From: Candidatus Babelota bacterium
Lineage (GTDB): Bacteria > Babelota > Babeliae > Babelales > Vermiphilaceae
Direction of reading: 5' to 3'
Assembly: GCA_003963225.1 (NCBI GenBank)
Contig: RXKB01000001.1
Span: 41,957-105,956, forward strand
DNA length: 64,000 bases
Shown here one piece after another: positions 36,427 to 44,213 of the stretch (positions are counted from its first letter, which is position 1; the number at the start of each line of letters is the position of its first letter). A program made the position numbers and the translations under genes. The notes under the pieces are model-generated. The model was not told the DNA's origin. It worked only from the letters and a program-made list of their open reading frames with translations, and did not search any database.

Positions 36427-36501
36427 TGGAGCACCGTGTGAGAATTGAACTCACATATCTAGTTTGGAAGACTAGTGCCTAAACCACTCGGCCAACGGTG
36501 C
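36427..36501 (-). tRNA. tRNA-Gly (TCC)
   Basis: Acceptor GCACCGT/ACGGTGC, arm CTAGT-CTTCCAA-ACTAG, T-arm GTGAG-TTCAATT-CTCAC, encoded CCA. Confidence 0.92.
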
Positions 36502-36582
36502 GAAGAGAAGGACAGACGATGCATTGGGCCTTAGGATATACCTTTGGTTAGTGTGCCCCGCATCCGTTGCCCTCGAAATCAG

Positions 36583-37101
36583 TTACAACTGCCATTTACC
36601 CGCATGAAGGCCCCGATGGCAATTCGCACACAGTGAAACGAGGTTTTGTATGGAGTTATTTTTGCGGTTTTTGTCTTTATGATGGACCTCGATACCGCAC
36701 GAGAACTCGTCGTAGCCACAGCGAACACACTTCAACACGCCGCCAGCCTTTAGAAAAATTGAGCGGTATTCGAATTCTCCGGTCCCCGTTCCGTAATGTG
36801 GCGGCAAGATCTGCTTAACCGTGCGCTCTCTTTGCGCGCGCTCTTTGCAGGCGCGGTCACAAAACACGAACCCGCTTCGAGAGTTTTTCATCTTCGAAGG
36901 AGAACGTAAGACCGTAGCACCACAATAAGCGCAAGCCGTTTCTACCTGTCGCTTTCTCGCTTGATGCGAGCATTTCGCAGAGCAGTATTTGCTGACCTGG
37001 TCGGTGCGTGTAACGAACGGAGCCTCGCAGCGAAGGCAGCGCACTTCAACCGCTTGGCGCCTACTCCCGTATTTATCTATGAATGTTTTTGTGCCTTCCA
37101 T
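36583..37101 (-). CDS. HNH homing endonuclease, family B
   Basis: 172 residues: CLRCEAPF...YCSAKC and CAYCGATV...FCDRAC fingers, LPPHYGTGTGEFEYRS, KCVRCGYDEFSC, EVHHKDKN and SLCANCHRGLH. Clear paralog of 22429. It ends about 80 bases before tRNA-Gly(TCC); those bases hold only a weak GATGC/GCATC stem. Confidence 0.88.
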   Translation of the reverse strand: MEGTKTFIDKYGSRRQAVEVRCLRCEAPFVTRTDQVSKYCSAKCSHQARKRQVETACAYCGATVLRSPSKMKNSRSGFVFCDRACKERAQRERTVKQILPPHYGTGTGEFEYRSIFLKAGGVLKCVRCGYDEFSCGIEVHHKDKNRKNNSIQNLVSLCANCHRGLHAGKWQL

Positions 37102-37107
37102 GCACCC

Positions 37108-37137
37108 AGCATATCATGGAAGGCACGCACACTGCAA
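37108..37137 (-). promoter_or_regulatory. leaderless promoter of HNH gene
   Basis: Minus strand: TTGCAG, 18-bp spacer, TATGCT, 6 nt to ATG 37101. Confidence 0.6.
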
Positions 37138-37145
37138 TGCAAATC

Positions 37146-37217
37146 TGGAGCTATCCAGAATCGAACTGGAATCCGTAGAATGCAAATCTACCGCTCTGCC
37201 AATTAAGCTATAGCCCC
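37146..37217 (-). tRNA. tRNA-Ala (TGC)
   Basis: Acceptor GGGGCTA/TAGCTCC, arm GTAGA-TTTGCAT-TCTAC, T-arm TCCAG-TTCGATT-CTGGA. CCA not encoded. Confidence 0.92.
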
Positions 37218-37324
37218 GAAAGCATTCACCGCCCCCTGACACCAAGGGTCCATGGTTATACTGAGTTTTCAACCATGTTGAGCTTGAGCGATACCAAGCA
37301 CGATTACTGAAATTGTTGAAGACG

Positions 37325-37393
37325 CAGGCGGTGTGGGGATCGAACCCACCTGGACGGTTTTGGAGACCATCGTCCTCGCACAGAGGCCCGCCT
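37325..37393 (-). tRNA. tRNA-Trp (CCA)
   Basis: Acceptor AGGCGGG/ACCGCCT (last pair mismatched), short D-arm, arm ATGGT-CTCCAAA-ACCGT, T-arm GTGGG-TTCGATC-CCCAC. CCA end not encoded. The 107 bases between it and tRNA-Ala hold no convincing gene. Confidence 0.87.
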
Positions 37394-37410
37394 ATTGAAA
37401 ACGTCTGGCT

Positions 37411-37442
37411 TAAAAAAAGACCGCGCTTGCGCACGATCTTTT
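37411..37442 (-). terminator. terminator of the membrane-protein gene
   Basis: Imperfect stem built on GATCGTGCGC with GCGCGGTC, then seven T residues on the minus strand. Confidence 0.7.
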
Positions 37443-37462
37443 GCGTCAGGCCGCCGCCTCGA

Positions 37463-37930
37463 CTACTTGCTGGAGTAGATTTCCACAGCCGCCTCTCCCG
37501 AACGAGTCTGGACGAACCGACGGTCACCTACCTGGTAGACAACCCGTTTGTTCCCCCAAAAGTCCGCCTCGACATAATACTGCCGGGATTTCACCCAGTC
37601 CACCGGGGCGAGGGCTGCTTGGCGGTACCAGGCGCCTTGATGGTCGAGCTTGTCGCTGACCGCGAAGGGCGCGTTCCAGTTCATGGAATACACCACCTTG
37701 TAACCGCAGAAGAGCACGAGCAAACCGGCGATCACCATGGCGACCCAGAAGGGCAGCTTGAAATGGCGTCCGCCGTTGTTGTCACCGCCTCCGTTCCGTT
37801 CGGGCGGAACTGTCGGAGGGGTGCCGCCGCCCGTCGGGGTCGGGGAGGCGGGCGCAGGAGGCTGGGCTTCTGCGGCGCCGAGTTGCTGACCGAGAGCGTT
37901 GAGCTGAGGATTGCTTGCGAGGGAGTTCAT
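37463..37930 (-). CDS. single-pass membrane protein, 155 aa
   Basis: Gln/Ala-rich start (MNSLASNPQLNALGQQLG), Pro/Thr/Gly linker, one transmembrane helix FWVAMVIAGLLVLFCGYKVV (about residues 58-77), then a beta-rich outer domain (YYVEADFWGNKRVVYQVGD). ATG 37930 preferred to TTG 37963; CAAGTAAC lies 16 bases upstream. Own promoter near 38005. Confidence 0.72.
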   Translation of the reverse strand: MNSLASNPQLNALGQQLGAAEAQPPAPASPTPTGGGTPPTVPPERNGGGDNNGGRHFKLPFWVAMVIAGLLVLFCGYKVVYSMNWNAPFAVSDKLDHQGAWYRQAALAPVDWVKSRQYYVEADFWGNKRVVYQVGDRRFVQTRSGEAAVEIYSSK

Positions 37931-38004
37931 GGTATGCTGAACCGTAGTTACTTGTTGTGACAAGGAAATCCGTTACTGTGAGGTAGCAACGGGCTCGTCA
38001 AGTT

Positions 38005-38010
38005 ATTATA
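38005..38010 (-). promoter_or_regulatory. TATAAT box with upstream C-tract
   Basis: Minus strand TGG-TATAAT (extended -10) with a weak -35 region and a cytosine-rich tract (38028-38053) upstream, as at 5674, 5953 and 48747. Serves the gene at 37463. Confidence 0.55.
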
Positions 38011-38056
38011 CCACTTTTCAACGAAATACCCCCACGGGGGGAGGGGGTAGGGGTTC

Positions 38057-38130
38057 TGGAGCAGGTAAAGGGAATCGAACCCTCGCATGAACCTTGGCAA
38101 GGTTCCAGGCTACCATTACATCATACCTGC
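38057..38130 (-). tRNA. tRNA-Gly (GCC)
   Basis: Acceptor GCAGGTA/TACCTGC, arm GAACC-TTGCCAA-GGTTC, T-arm GAGGG-TTCGATT-CCCTT, encoded CCA. First tRNA of the array in transcription order. Confidence 0.93.
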
Positions 38131-38136
38131 AGACAG

Positions 38137-38328
38137 TTACTTTGGCTTGAGCGCCTTGAGCAGATCGTCGATATAGGCATAACCTTTGATGCCTTCCTTC
38201 TTCACGTATTCCTTCCATCGGGCAAGGAACAGCGGACGAGTACGGTGAGTAACCGTACCGTTGAACGGAGGTTCCTTCACAATCGCCTCAAAAGCTGCCT
38301 TTAGTTGTTCAATCTGTTCCTTTTCCAT
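38137..38328 (-). CDS. hypothetical protein, 63 aa
   Basis: MEKEQIEQLKAAFEAIVKEP, a helical basic protein ending YIDDLLKALKPK, 6 bases upstream of tRNA-Gly. Leaderless start. Function unknown. Confidence 0.68.
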   Translation of the reverse strand: MEKEQIEQLKAAFEAIVKEPPFNGTVTHRTRPLFLARWKEYVKKEGIKGYAYIDDLLKALKPK

Positions 38329-38334
38329 GTGGCG

Positions 38335-38362
38335 ATTATGCCATGGAGAAATTCAAATGCAA
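38335..38362 (-). promoter_or_regulatory. leaderless promoter at the head of the tRNA array
   Basis: Minus strand: TTGCAT, 16-bp spacer, CATAAT, 6 nt to ATG 38328. Transcription from here would enter tRNA-Gly and the array. Confidence 0.6.
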
Positions 38363-38609
38363 GAAAGGAGTTGAGCGGGCACCTAGCGATAAGCTGGCTC
38401 GTCGGCTGGAAATCTCCTCCCTGCTTGACGACTTTCGGCCCGCTCCTTTGGAGGGACCGGTGTGGAGCAACCGGTCCCTGGCGTACAAAGAACATACACC
38501 CAAAGCGTTTTATCGCAGCCCACAGGTATTTCAAGGTGGTCTTCAACAGCGTATCGCCCTGTCAGACGACCGGAGAACAACTCCGATACAAAATGTCCAT
38601 GTCAGATAA
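38343..38609 (+). CDS. doubtful hypothetical protein, 88 aa
   Basis: Plus-strand frame MEKFKCKKGVERAPSDKLAR in the 290-base gap between a minus-strand terminator and the 38328 promoter. Its ATG overlaps that promoter. Two minus-strand frames cover the same bases; none is convincing. Confidence 0.28.
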   Translation: MEKFKCKKGVERAPSDKLARRLEISSLLDDFRPAPLEGPVWSNRSLAYKEHTPKAFYRSPQVFQGGLQQRIALSDDRRTTPIQNVHVR

Positions 38610-38610
38610 C

Positions 38611-38636
38611 AAAAAACCCCGCCTGGTTTGGCGGGG
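38611..38636 (-). terminator. terminator of the GT25 unit
   Basis: CCCCGCC/GGCGGGG stem followed by six T residues on the minus strand. Confidence 0.82.
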
Positions 38637-38656
38637 TGCTATTATCCTAAGAGATC

Positions 38657-38785
38657 CTATGCAACCCGCCTGTGAGTACCCAATTCATCTGTATTCTGTG
38701 ACAGAATGGCTGGGCGCACTACACAATATGCCCATCCACCGACAAACGTCGGCGCGGACTGCGATTTGGTAAACCTCTTGTGCAT
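38657..38785 (-). CDS. possible 42-aa protein
   Basis: ATG 38785 to TAG 38657, product MHKRFTKSQSAPTFVGGWAY. Supported mainly by the strong promoter just upstream and the terminator just downstream. Function unknown. Confidence 0.45.
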   Translation of the reverse strand: MHKRFTKSQSAPTFVGGWAYCVVRPAILSQNTDELGTHRRVA

Positions 38786-38794
38786 GGTCTTTAC

Positions 38795-38823
38795 AGATTA
38801 CGGGATACTGCAATTTCTGTCAA
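38795..38823 (-). promoter_or_regulatory. promoter of the 42-aa gene
   Basis: Minus strand: perfect TTGACA, 17-bp spacer, TAATCT, 9 nt to ATG 38785. The -35 box overlaps the GT25 stop codon. Confidence 0.6.
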
Positions 38824-39506
38824 CAGGTATTTCTATGACAGGTCTGCGAGCTGAACAATCCGTTGTCTTCGGCGACAACCGGTACCTTGCCGTCACAGCA
38901 ATCTGTGTAAACAAGCGAGCGCTGACGGGCGAACATTGGATCGGTGTAAACGTAGACACCGCCGAGTCTCTGCAGCAGCTCACGTGTCTGTACATCCATC
39001 GGCTGCGAACAGTCAAGCTCCGCGAGCAGCTTGCTCGCAGTGCTCTTTTTTATCATGTAAGCGTGCTGGCACATGGGAGGTACGCCAGCAAGGTCAAACG
39101 AGCGGTTCACCGACTTCAGCGAAGCCGTGTCCCTCCAGCAATATCCCCAATACACCATGCGCCAATTGGATGGCAAGGCCAGCGTGTATGCTTTGGACAT
39201 CGTGGCCAGCGCATCAGGTGGGAGCAACACATCGTCCTCGAAGATCAGGAATTCATCCTTGTCGGAGGCTTCGAGCATCTTCCATAGCGACATGTGCCCC
39301 AGCATGCAACCAATCATGCCTTGAGTCAGGGATTGTTGCGTTGAGGTCAGCCCCATTTTTTTGCCATTGAATCCGTAGTACGGTTTGACGTTGAAGCCGC
39401 ACTCCTTGTTGAGGTGTTGCAGTGCTGCCCATTTTCTGGCGCAGGTCTCAGCCAGGGTTATCACGTATGCCTCCGGCAGACAAAAGTTGTGGAATCTGTT
39501 GAACAT
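38820..39506 (-). CDS. glycosyltransferase family 25
   Basis: 228 residues from ATG 39506. AYVITLAE at the start, GCMLGHMSLWKMLEASD, FLIFEDDVLLPPDA (the EDD metal motif near residue 100) and PPMCQHAYMIKKSTASKLL are GT25 (LPS/collagen type) features. The frame to 39890 lies antisense to the next gene and was rejected. Transfers a sugar, probably to a surface glycan or to modified phage DNA or protein. Divergent from 39528 with 21 bases between starts. Confidence 0.87.
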   Translation of the reverse strand: MFNRFHNFCLPEAYVITLAETCARKWAALQHLNKECGFNVKPYYGFNGKKMGLTSTQQSLTQGMIGCMLGHMSLWKMLEASDKDEFLIFEDDVLLPPDALATMSKAYTLALPSNWRMVYWGYCWRDTASLKSVNRSFDLAGVPPMCQHAYMIKKSTASKLLAELDCSQPMDVQTRELLQRLGGVYVYTDPMFARQRSLVYTDCCDGKVPVVAEDNGLFSSQTCHRNTC

Positions 39507-39511
39507 CGTGG

Positions 39512-39517
39512 TACAAT
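39512..39517 (+). promoter_or_regulatory. -10 box of the GT6 gene
   Basis: TACAAT 10 bases before ATG 39528; TGGAAT lies 16 bases upstream as a weak -35 box. The leader would be only about 4 nt. Confidence 0.5.
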
Positions 39518-39527
39518 TTTGTCGAAA

Positions 39528-41153
39528 ATGAACGTCGCCATTATAGTCATCGCCACCGGGGCGTACATCAAATTCTTCAAGAAGCTCAAGCAGTCTCTCG
39601 ACAAGTATTTCCTGCCGGCCCATCAGAAGACCATTTTTCTGCTGACCGACCACACGCAGGAGTGGGGAAAGGATGTGGTTCGATGCCCGGCGTTGAAACT
39701 CCCTTGGCCGTTGCCGACGTTGCTGCGATTCGACCGTTTCCTGGAACTTCCCTTGGACGGCTATGACCTGGTCTACTATCTCGATGTGGACCAGGAAGTT
39801 GTGGCGACCATAACGGACGAAGAGGTGGTTCCGATGAAAGGTCAGCTCGTGGGTGTGACCCATCCGTACAACCACATGCCTAAGGAGCACATGTTCGAGA
39901 CGAATCCGAACAGCACGGCCTACTGCAACCCGGAGACCAATTCAACCTACTACCATGCCAACTTCTTCGGTGGTCACCGTGAGGACTTCCTGCGGCTCTC
40001 GCAGGTTTGCGCGGCGAACATCGCAACCGACCTGGTGAGTTCCAGGATCGCCCGATGGCACGACGAATCTCACCTGAACAAATACTTCTCGATGCACCCT
40101 CCCAAGGCCCTTCCACGCACCTTCGGCTATCCAAGTTTTGAATCCGAGGACTGTCCGGACAAAAAGATCCTGCACTACGCCAAGGACCAGGACTCCATGA
40201 GGGCCTACCGTGACGCGAAGAAGCCTGGTAGCCGCGGCGTCGTGCTGCTTGCAGCCGGAAATCCCTGCTATGGCGAATATGCGGCCAACCTGGCAGCCAG
40301 CATGTTAGACTCCGATCCTTCGGTCAAGATCACCCTGTTCTGCACGCCTTCCGCCATCACGACACTGAACGAGCAGCAGAAGGGGTATTTCGAGCAGATA
40401 AAGGACGTACCAAGGCATTGCCTTTACATCGGGGATAAACCATACTACAACCGGTTCAAGCTTTTCCTTCCGGAGGTATCGCCCTATGACGAGTCCTATT
40501 GCTTCGATGTCGACTCGCTTTGGATGTCGAAACTTCCAGTCAGCATGATGTTTGATTTCATGTCTGCCTGGCACTCACCAATCGGAGGGCAGTGTGAAGC
40601 AGTGGTGGAAGTCAAGGAAGGCGCCGAAATCTTCAAGGAGATCAAGACGTTGCGGCCTTTGGAGGATTTCCACCCGCCGTTGCAGTTCAAGGGTACGCAC
40701 TTCTACCAGCTTCACGGACAATGTCTGTACGCCACCAAGACCGAGGTTGCCCGACAGGTCTATGCGCAGGCGGTGAGGCTTTTTGACGCGATGGCGGAAG
40801 ACAAGCTCACCTGCAAGCTTTATTGGGTCTGGCATGGCCAGCCAATCGAGGAACTGTGCATCACGCTGGCCACCGCCATGGTCGGGGTCAACCTGTACGA
40901 AAAGGTCACCCAGTTTGCCCCAGTATCCGTGCAAAGCGAGGCGCTCGATCGGTTTGACCCGTTCTCGACCAGAAGATTCGTCCTTTCCATCAACGGCTAT
41001 CCCACCCACGAGGAGGCCGGAAAGGTTGCCGGCTACTGCATGGGTGAAGAGGTCACAGCCAAATACATCGCCCATTACAACAACAGGGTCGCCGAATTGC
41101 AGGCCAAGGGATTTACCATGGTGCCCTACAAGTCCAAGATCGTAGAACTATGA
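39528..41153 (+). CDS. two-domain glycosyltransferase with GT6 N-terminus
   Basis: 541 residues. Residues 1-230 match GT6, the family of ABO blood-group and alpha-1,3-galactosyl transferases: IIVIATGAYIKFFKKL, LDVDQE (DxD, residues 85-90), STYYHANFFGG and RIARWHDESHLNKYFS. Residues about 240-541 are a second GT-A-like domain: LLAAGNPCYGEYAANLAAS, FDVDSLW and HGQPIEELC. GT6 is mostly a vertebrate family with rare bacterial and phage members. Overlaps the next gene by 4 bases. Sugar and acceptor unknown. Confidence 0.85.
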   Translation: MNVAIIVIATGAYIKFFKKLKQSLDKYFLPAHQKTIFLLTDHTQEWGKDVVRCPALKLPWPLPTLLRFDRFLELPLDGYDLVYYLDVDQEVVATITDEEVVPMKGQLVGVTHPYNHMPKEHMFETNPNSTAYCNPETNSTYYHANFFGGHREDFLRLSQVCAANIATDLVSSRIARWHDESHLNKYFSMHPPKALPRTFGYPSFESEDCPDKKILHYAKDQDSMRAYRDAKKPGSRGVVLLAAGNPCYGEYAANLAASMLDSDPSVKITLFCTPSAITTLNEQQKGYFEQIKDVPRHCLYIGDKPYYNRFKLFLPEVSPYDESYCFDVDSLWMSKLPVSMMFDFMSAWHSPIGGQCEAVVEVKEGAEIFKEIKTLRPLEDFHPPLQFKGTHFYQLHGQCLYATKTEVARQVYAQAVRLFDAMAEDKLTCKLYWVWHGQPIEELCITLATAMVGVNLYEKVTQFAPVSVQSEALDRFDPFSTRRFVLSINGYPTHEEAGKVAGYCMGEEVTAKYIAHYNNRVAELQAKGFTMVPYKSKIVEL

Positions 41154-41932
41154 TTCCAAAGAAAATCCATTTCGTATTCGGGCTTCGTGAAGACTTCGGA
41201 GGCAAGCCTTGGTCCTTGATCCATTACCTCGCGGTGGCTTCAGCAAAAGAAATCAACCCGAGCTATGAGGTCATGATGCACGCCAAGTATGAACCCAAAG
41301 GAAACTTTTGGTGGGACGCCATCAAACCTATGGTAACCATGGTGCCTGTGGATGAGGTGCCAATGAGCATCTTCGGCAAGCCCATCAAGAACCATGCGCA
41401 TTCGGCCGATGTGCTCCGGCTGCAGGCCATGCAGAAATACGGAGGCATCTACCTCGACTCAGACACGATCTGCGTTCGACCGTTTGACCCGTTGCTCAAC
41501 CACTCCTTTGTCATGGGTGTGGAAAAATTCGAGGGGCATGTAAACGGACTGTGCAATGCAGTCATCATGAGCGAGCCTGGTGCCCCGTTCCTTGCACACT
41601 GGTACGACGCCTACCGCGAGTTCAATCCGGACGGCTGGATTGAAATCTCTGTTCAAAAACCAATGGCGCTGGCCACGCAATTCCCTGAGCTAATCCATAT
41701 CGAACCAAACGAGAGTTTCTTCAAATTCGACTGGAGCCAGCGCCACGTGGCAATGCTTCATAGTGAGGTAAGCGATGTCAGCGACTGTTATTCCATCCAC
41801 CTGTGGGAAACAATTGTATGGAGGGAAATACTGTCAAACCTCGACCCACTAAAGCTTCTTCGAACTACTACGACGTACTCGACCCTTGCGCGGAGGCATT
41901 TACATCGTTTTGGATCACAAGTGTTCTCTTAA
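41150..41932 (+). CDS. DXD-type sugar transferase (GT32-like)
   Basis: 260 residues. IPKKIHFVFGLR at the start and HSADVLRLQAMQKYGGIYLD followed by SDTICVRPFDPLL are the hallmark of the Gly_transf_sug group, where the D-x-D (LDSD) binds the nucleotide sugar with metal. Translationally coupled to the GT6 gene (ATGA). Its last 65 bases are antisense to the methyltransferase gene. Confidence 0.88.
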   Translation: MIPKKIHFVFGLREDFGGKPWSLIHYLAVASAKEINPSYEVMMHAKYEPKGNFWWDAIKPMVTMVPVDEVPMSIFGKPIKNHAHSADVLRLQAMQKYGGIYLDSDTICVRPFDPLLNHSFVMGVEKFEGHVNGLCNAVIMSEPGAPFLAHWYDAYREFNPDGWIEISVQKPMALATQFPELIHIEPNESFFKFDWSQRHVAMLHSEVSDVSDCYSIHLWETIVWREILSNLDPLKLLRTTTTYSTLARRHLHRFGSQVFS

Positions 41933-42515
41933 CAAACGGTACGGATGGAAAATCCATCTTTCCCGCCGGCACAACCGAGAATGGAGGGGCTTCCAGGTTG
42001 ATCTTACGGAAGCCTCCGAGGTCACAATTGATATTTGGTCCTTTCAATAGATCGTTTGTGACCACCAGCACAGGAATGACCTTCAGTTTCTCCAGCATCT
42101 CAATGATCAGCTGATTTGGGAGGTGCTGAAACACATCCTTTACGATCGCCATGTCGTAACTTGCTAGATCAGGTACATCGTCGATCACTCCACACTGAAA
42201 CTGGATATTCGGTGGTAAGTTCAGTGCTTTGTTCCTCTTGATGACCGAAACAACCGGGTCGATACCGAGGTAATCAATACCGGCAAGATTTACGTGTTGC
42301 ATGTATTCCCAAAGGCCGCAGCCTACATCCAACAGGCGTTTCACCTGACGACTTTGCAGCAATCGGTGTAAGAAAGAGCGGTAGTCTCCTGTATGTTGAA
42401 CAGAAGAGCCTGGGCCACTGGTGTCTTTTCGTTGCCATACATTTTCGTCGTACACTTTCGTGAACGCGGCAACAATGTTAGCTTTTGGGTGGCCAGTCGA
42501 TGAAGTTCCAGTCAT
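41868..42515 (-). CDS. SAM-dependent methyltransferase
   Basis: 215 residues. RLLDVGCGLWEYMQHV (SAM-binding loop near residue 62), YLGIDPV and DMAIVKDVFQHLPN are class I methyltransferase motifs. Located among glycosyltransferases, so a methyl-sugar product is plausible. Start overlaps the GT25 gene by 38 bases. Confidence 0.85.
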   Translation of the reverse strand: MTGTSSTGHPKANIVAAFTKVYDENVWQRKDTSGPGSSVQHTGDYRSFLHRLLQSRQVKRLLDVGCGLWEYMQHVNLAGIDYLGIDPVVSVIKRNKALNLPPNIQFQCGVIDDVPDLASYDMAIVKDVFQHLPNQLIIEMLEKLKVIPVLVVTNDLLKGPNINCDLGGFRKINLEAPPFSVVPAGKMDFPSVPFVKRTLVIQNDVNASAQGSSTS

Positions 42516-43239
42516 ACGTCAATGATCGTTGTGCAGAATTCAGATTATCCTGATTTTTTGCCAGGACAGTCTGTTGATAGTGTTCAAATGAGAGCTGTTT
42601 CGCCAACCCGTCAGGGAACAGGTAGTAGTTCATCCTAGGCATAACATACTCTCTAAGTTGTTCGTCCACATGACACCATATCCTGAATCCTTCGGCAAGA
42701 AGTTTCGGAAGTCCCCTCTTATGAACCATGTAGGCGTGGGTGCACAACGGTGAGATGCTGGTTTTTCGGAGATACTTTCCTACCTTGGTGATCTGTGCAC
42801 TGTCTGGCAGAAAATAATAGCCGACAAAGGCGAATTCCCAGTCTTCAGGCATAGTCGGCACGATGCGTTCAAAGATATCCACAAAGCCTGGGGTCAATAC
42901 GACGTCATCCTCGAAGATAAGGAAGTAGTCGTCAGGAAGGTGCAGACAAGTCTGCCACAGCATATAGTGTGATAACGAGCAGCCTATGTGCCCTGGCGTC
43001 ACGTAATACGGCTTGTTTGCCTCTCTTTTTGTTGGAAGCCCGACAACTTGCTTGTAATGTGCTTCCTTCGCTGCTGCCACGCGCTCGTTGGGCATATCCG
43101 TAGTCAGGTGAAACTTGGGTCCATAAATACCGTAGAATGGCGTGGCCTGAATACCCGAGGATACGAGATGACCCATCGCTCTCGTAGCTCGCTCAGGAAA
43201 CTCATTTAACACAAGGTAGAACGTCTTAGGCCAGTTCAT
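42478..43239 (-). CDS. glycosyltransferase family 25
   Basis: 253 residues from ATG 43239 (ATGA overlap with upstream gene). TFYLVLNEFPER, GHIGCSLSHYMLWQ, YFLIFEDDVVLTPGFVD and CTHAYMVHKRGLPKLL match the gene at 38820 in order and spacing, so it is a paralog. Confidence 0.87.
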   Translation of the reverse strand: MNWPKTFYLVLNEFPERATRAMGHLVSSGIQATPFYGIYGPKFHLTTDMPNERVAAAKEAHYKQVVGLPTKREANKPYYVTPGHIGCSLSHYMLWQTCLHLPDDYFLIFEDDVVLTPGFVDIFERIVPTMPEDWEFAFVGYYFLPDSAQITKVGKYLRKTSISPLCTHAYMVHKRGLPKLLAEGFRIWCHVDEQLREYVMPRMNYYLFPDGLAKQLSFEHYQQTVLAKNQDNLNSAQRSLTYDWNFIDWPPKS

Positions 43240-44213
43240 AGCGCGTCTTCGATCTCTTTCGTGGTAAAGGTGAGGAGGCCACTGGTGATGTCGTTGATGC
43301 CACATCCAGCGATCCAGTTGTCTTTCTGTCTAACCTTTCCACAAGGGAACACTACCGCATGATGATGTTTGTGTGATGAAGGCGCCGTGGAGCCGAGAAA
43401 ATACTGAGACTGACGATGGAATTTTGATGAAGAGGTTTGTTCCCTGTTCGCCGTTAGCAGAGGTTTCTTGGTATAGCGAACAATCCTGAACGGTGGTTCG
43501 TTCTCCATGAGGTAAGCTCCTACATGGTAAGTACGGATGACGTCTTCTTGGGTGAAGCTGTGGAACAGTACGAGAGAAGTACGGTCGTCAAATGCCACCG
43601 GAGCGGTTCCTCCACTAGGCCAGCCATACTCCCAATCGGCTACGCCGTCTGTCACGTACTCGATCGTAGAGTATTCATCTACAATATGAAAAGCGCGGTG
43701 CGGTGTCACCTGATACGTAAAGTACAGTTCTCCTTGGTACAAAAACGGTAACCAGTTCTTTTCGTGAGCCAGATTAGCGAAGTGGTGTACACCGTTATAC
43801 CCGTACACCGGGTGCATCTCACTTTCGATCTTGAACGTCGGCGACAAAGTGTAAACGACCTGATGACCTGCGGTATGGAAATTCACACCATCATCAAAAT
43901 ACTGACCGCCCCACGAGCAAACAGACATTATGTACCCACCATCAGGCTTTCGTATGATACGTGGGTCTTCGTGATGGTAGAGCAACGCCGAGCGGTTGTC
44001 ACAATGCAGCAAAAACTCGGCATTGCCGTGTGTTTTCAGGTCTGCACCAAGAGCCATTCGTCTAATGCTGCTGACAGGCTTTGTCGTATTGACGGAGCAT
44101 GGCGAGATGTGCCTTGCAACAACGTGCAAATTACCATGAACGTCATCGATGACGGCGCAGTTGGAATCGAAAGCAAGCGACTCCGGGTCATGTGGTAGAA
44201 AAGAGAGGTTCAT
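43236..44213 (-). CDS. beta-propeller glycosidase-like protein (GH130-like)
   Basis: 325 residues. HHEDPRIIRKPDGGYIM, LYQGELYFTYQV, GGTAPVAF with LFHSF, and VVFPCG with DNWIAGCGIND follow the repeated blades of GH130-type mannoside phosphorylases and related glycosidases. Whether it is catalytic is unclear. Lies in a chain of overlapping glycan genes. Confidence 0.75.
   Translation of the reverse strand: MNLSFLPHDPESLAFDSNCAVIDDVHGNLHVVARHISPCSVNTTKPVSSIRRMALGADLKTHGNAEFLLHCDNRSALLYHHEDPRIIRKPDGGYIMSVCSWGGQYFDDGVNFHTAGHQVVYTLSPTFKIESEMHPVYGYNGVHHFANLAHEKNWLPFLYQGELYFTYQVTPHRAFHIVDEYSTIEYVTDGVADWEYGWPSGGTAPVAFDDRTSLVLFHSFTQEDVIRTYHVGAYLMENEPPFRIVRYTKKPLLTANREQTSSSKFHRQSQYFLGSTAPSSHKHHHAVVFPCGKVRQKDNWIAGCGINDITSGLLTFTTKEIEDAL

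Noticed and set aside
11432..38130. A CRISPR array, suggested by repeated GG-TTCGA-CC motifs at 70-100 base spacing
   Set aside because: The repeats are T-arms of different tRNAs; no conserved direct repeat with spacers.
39507..39890. N-terminal extension of the GT25 gene to 39890
   Set aside because: The extra 128 codons are antisense to the GT6 gene; the family N-terminus begins at ATG 39506.
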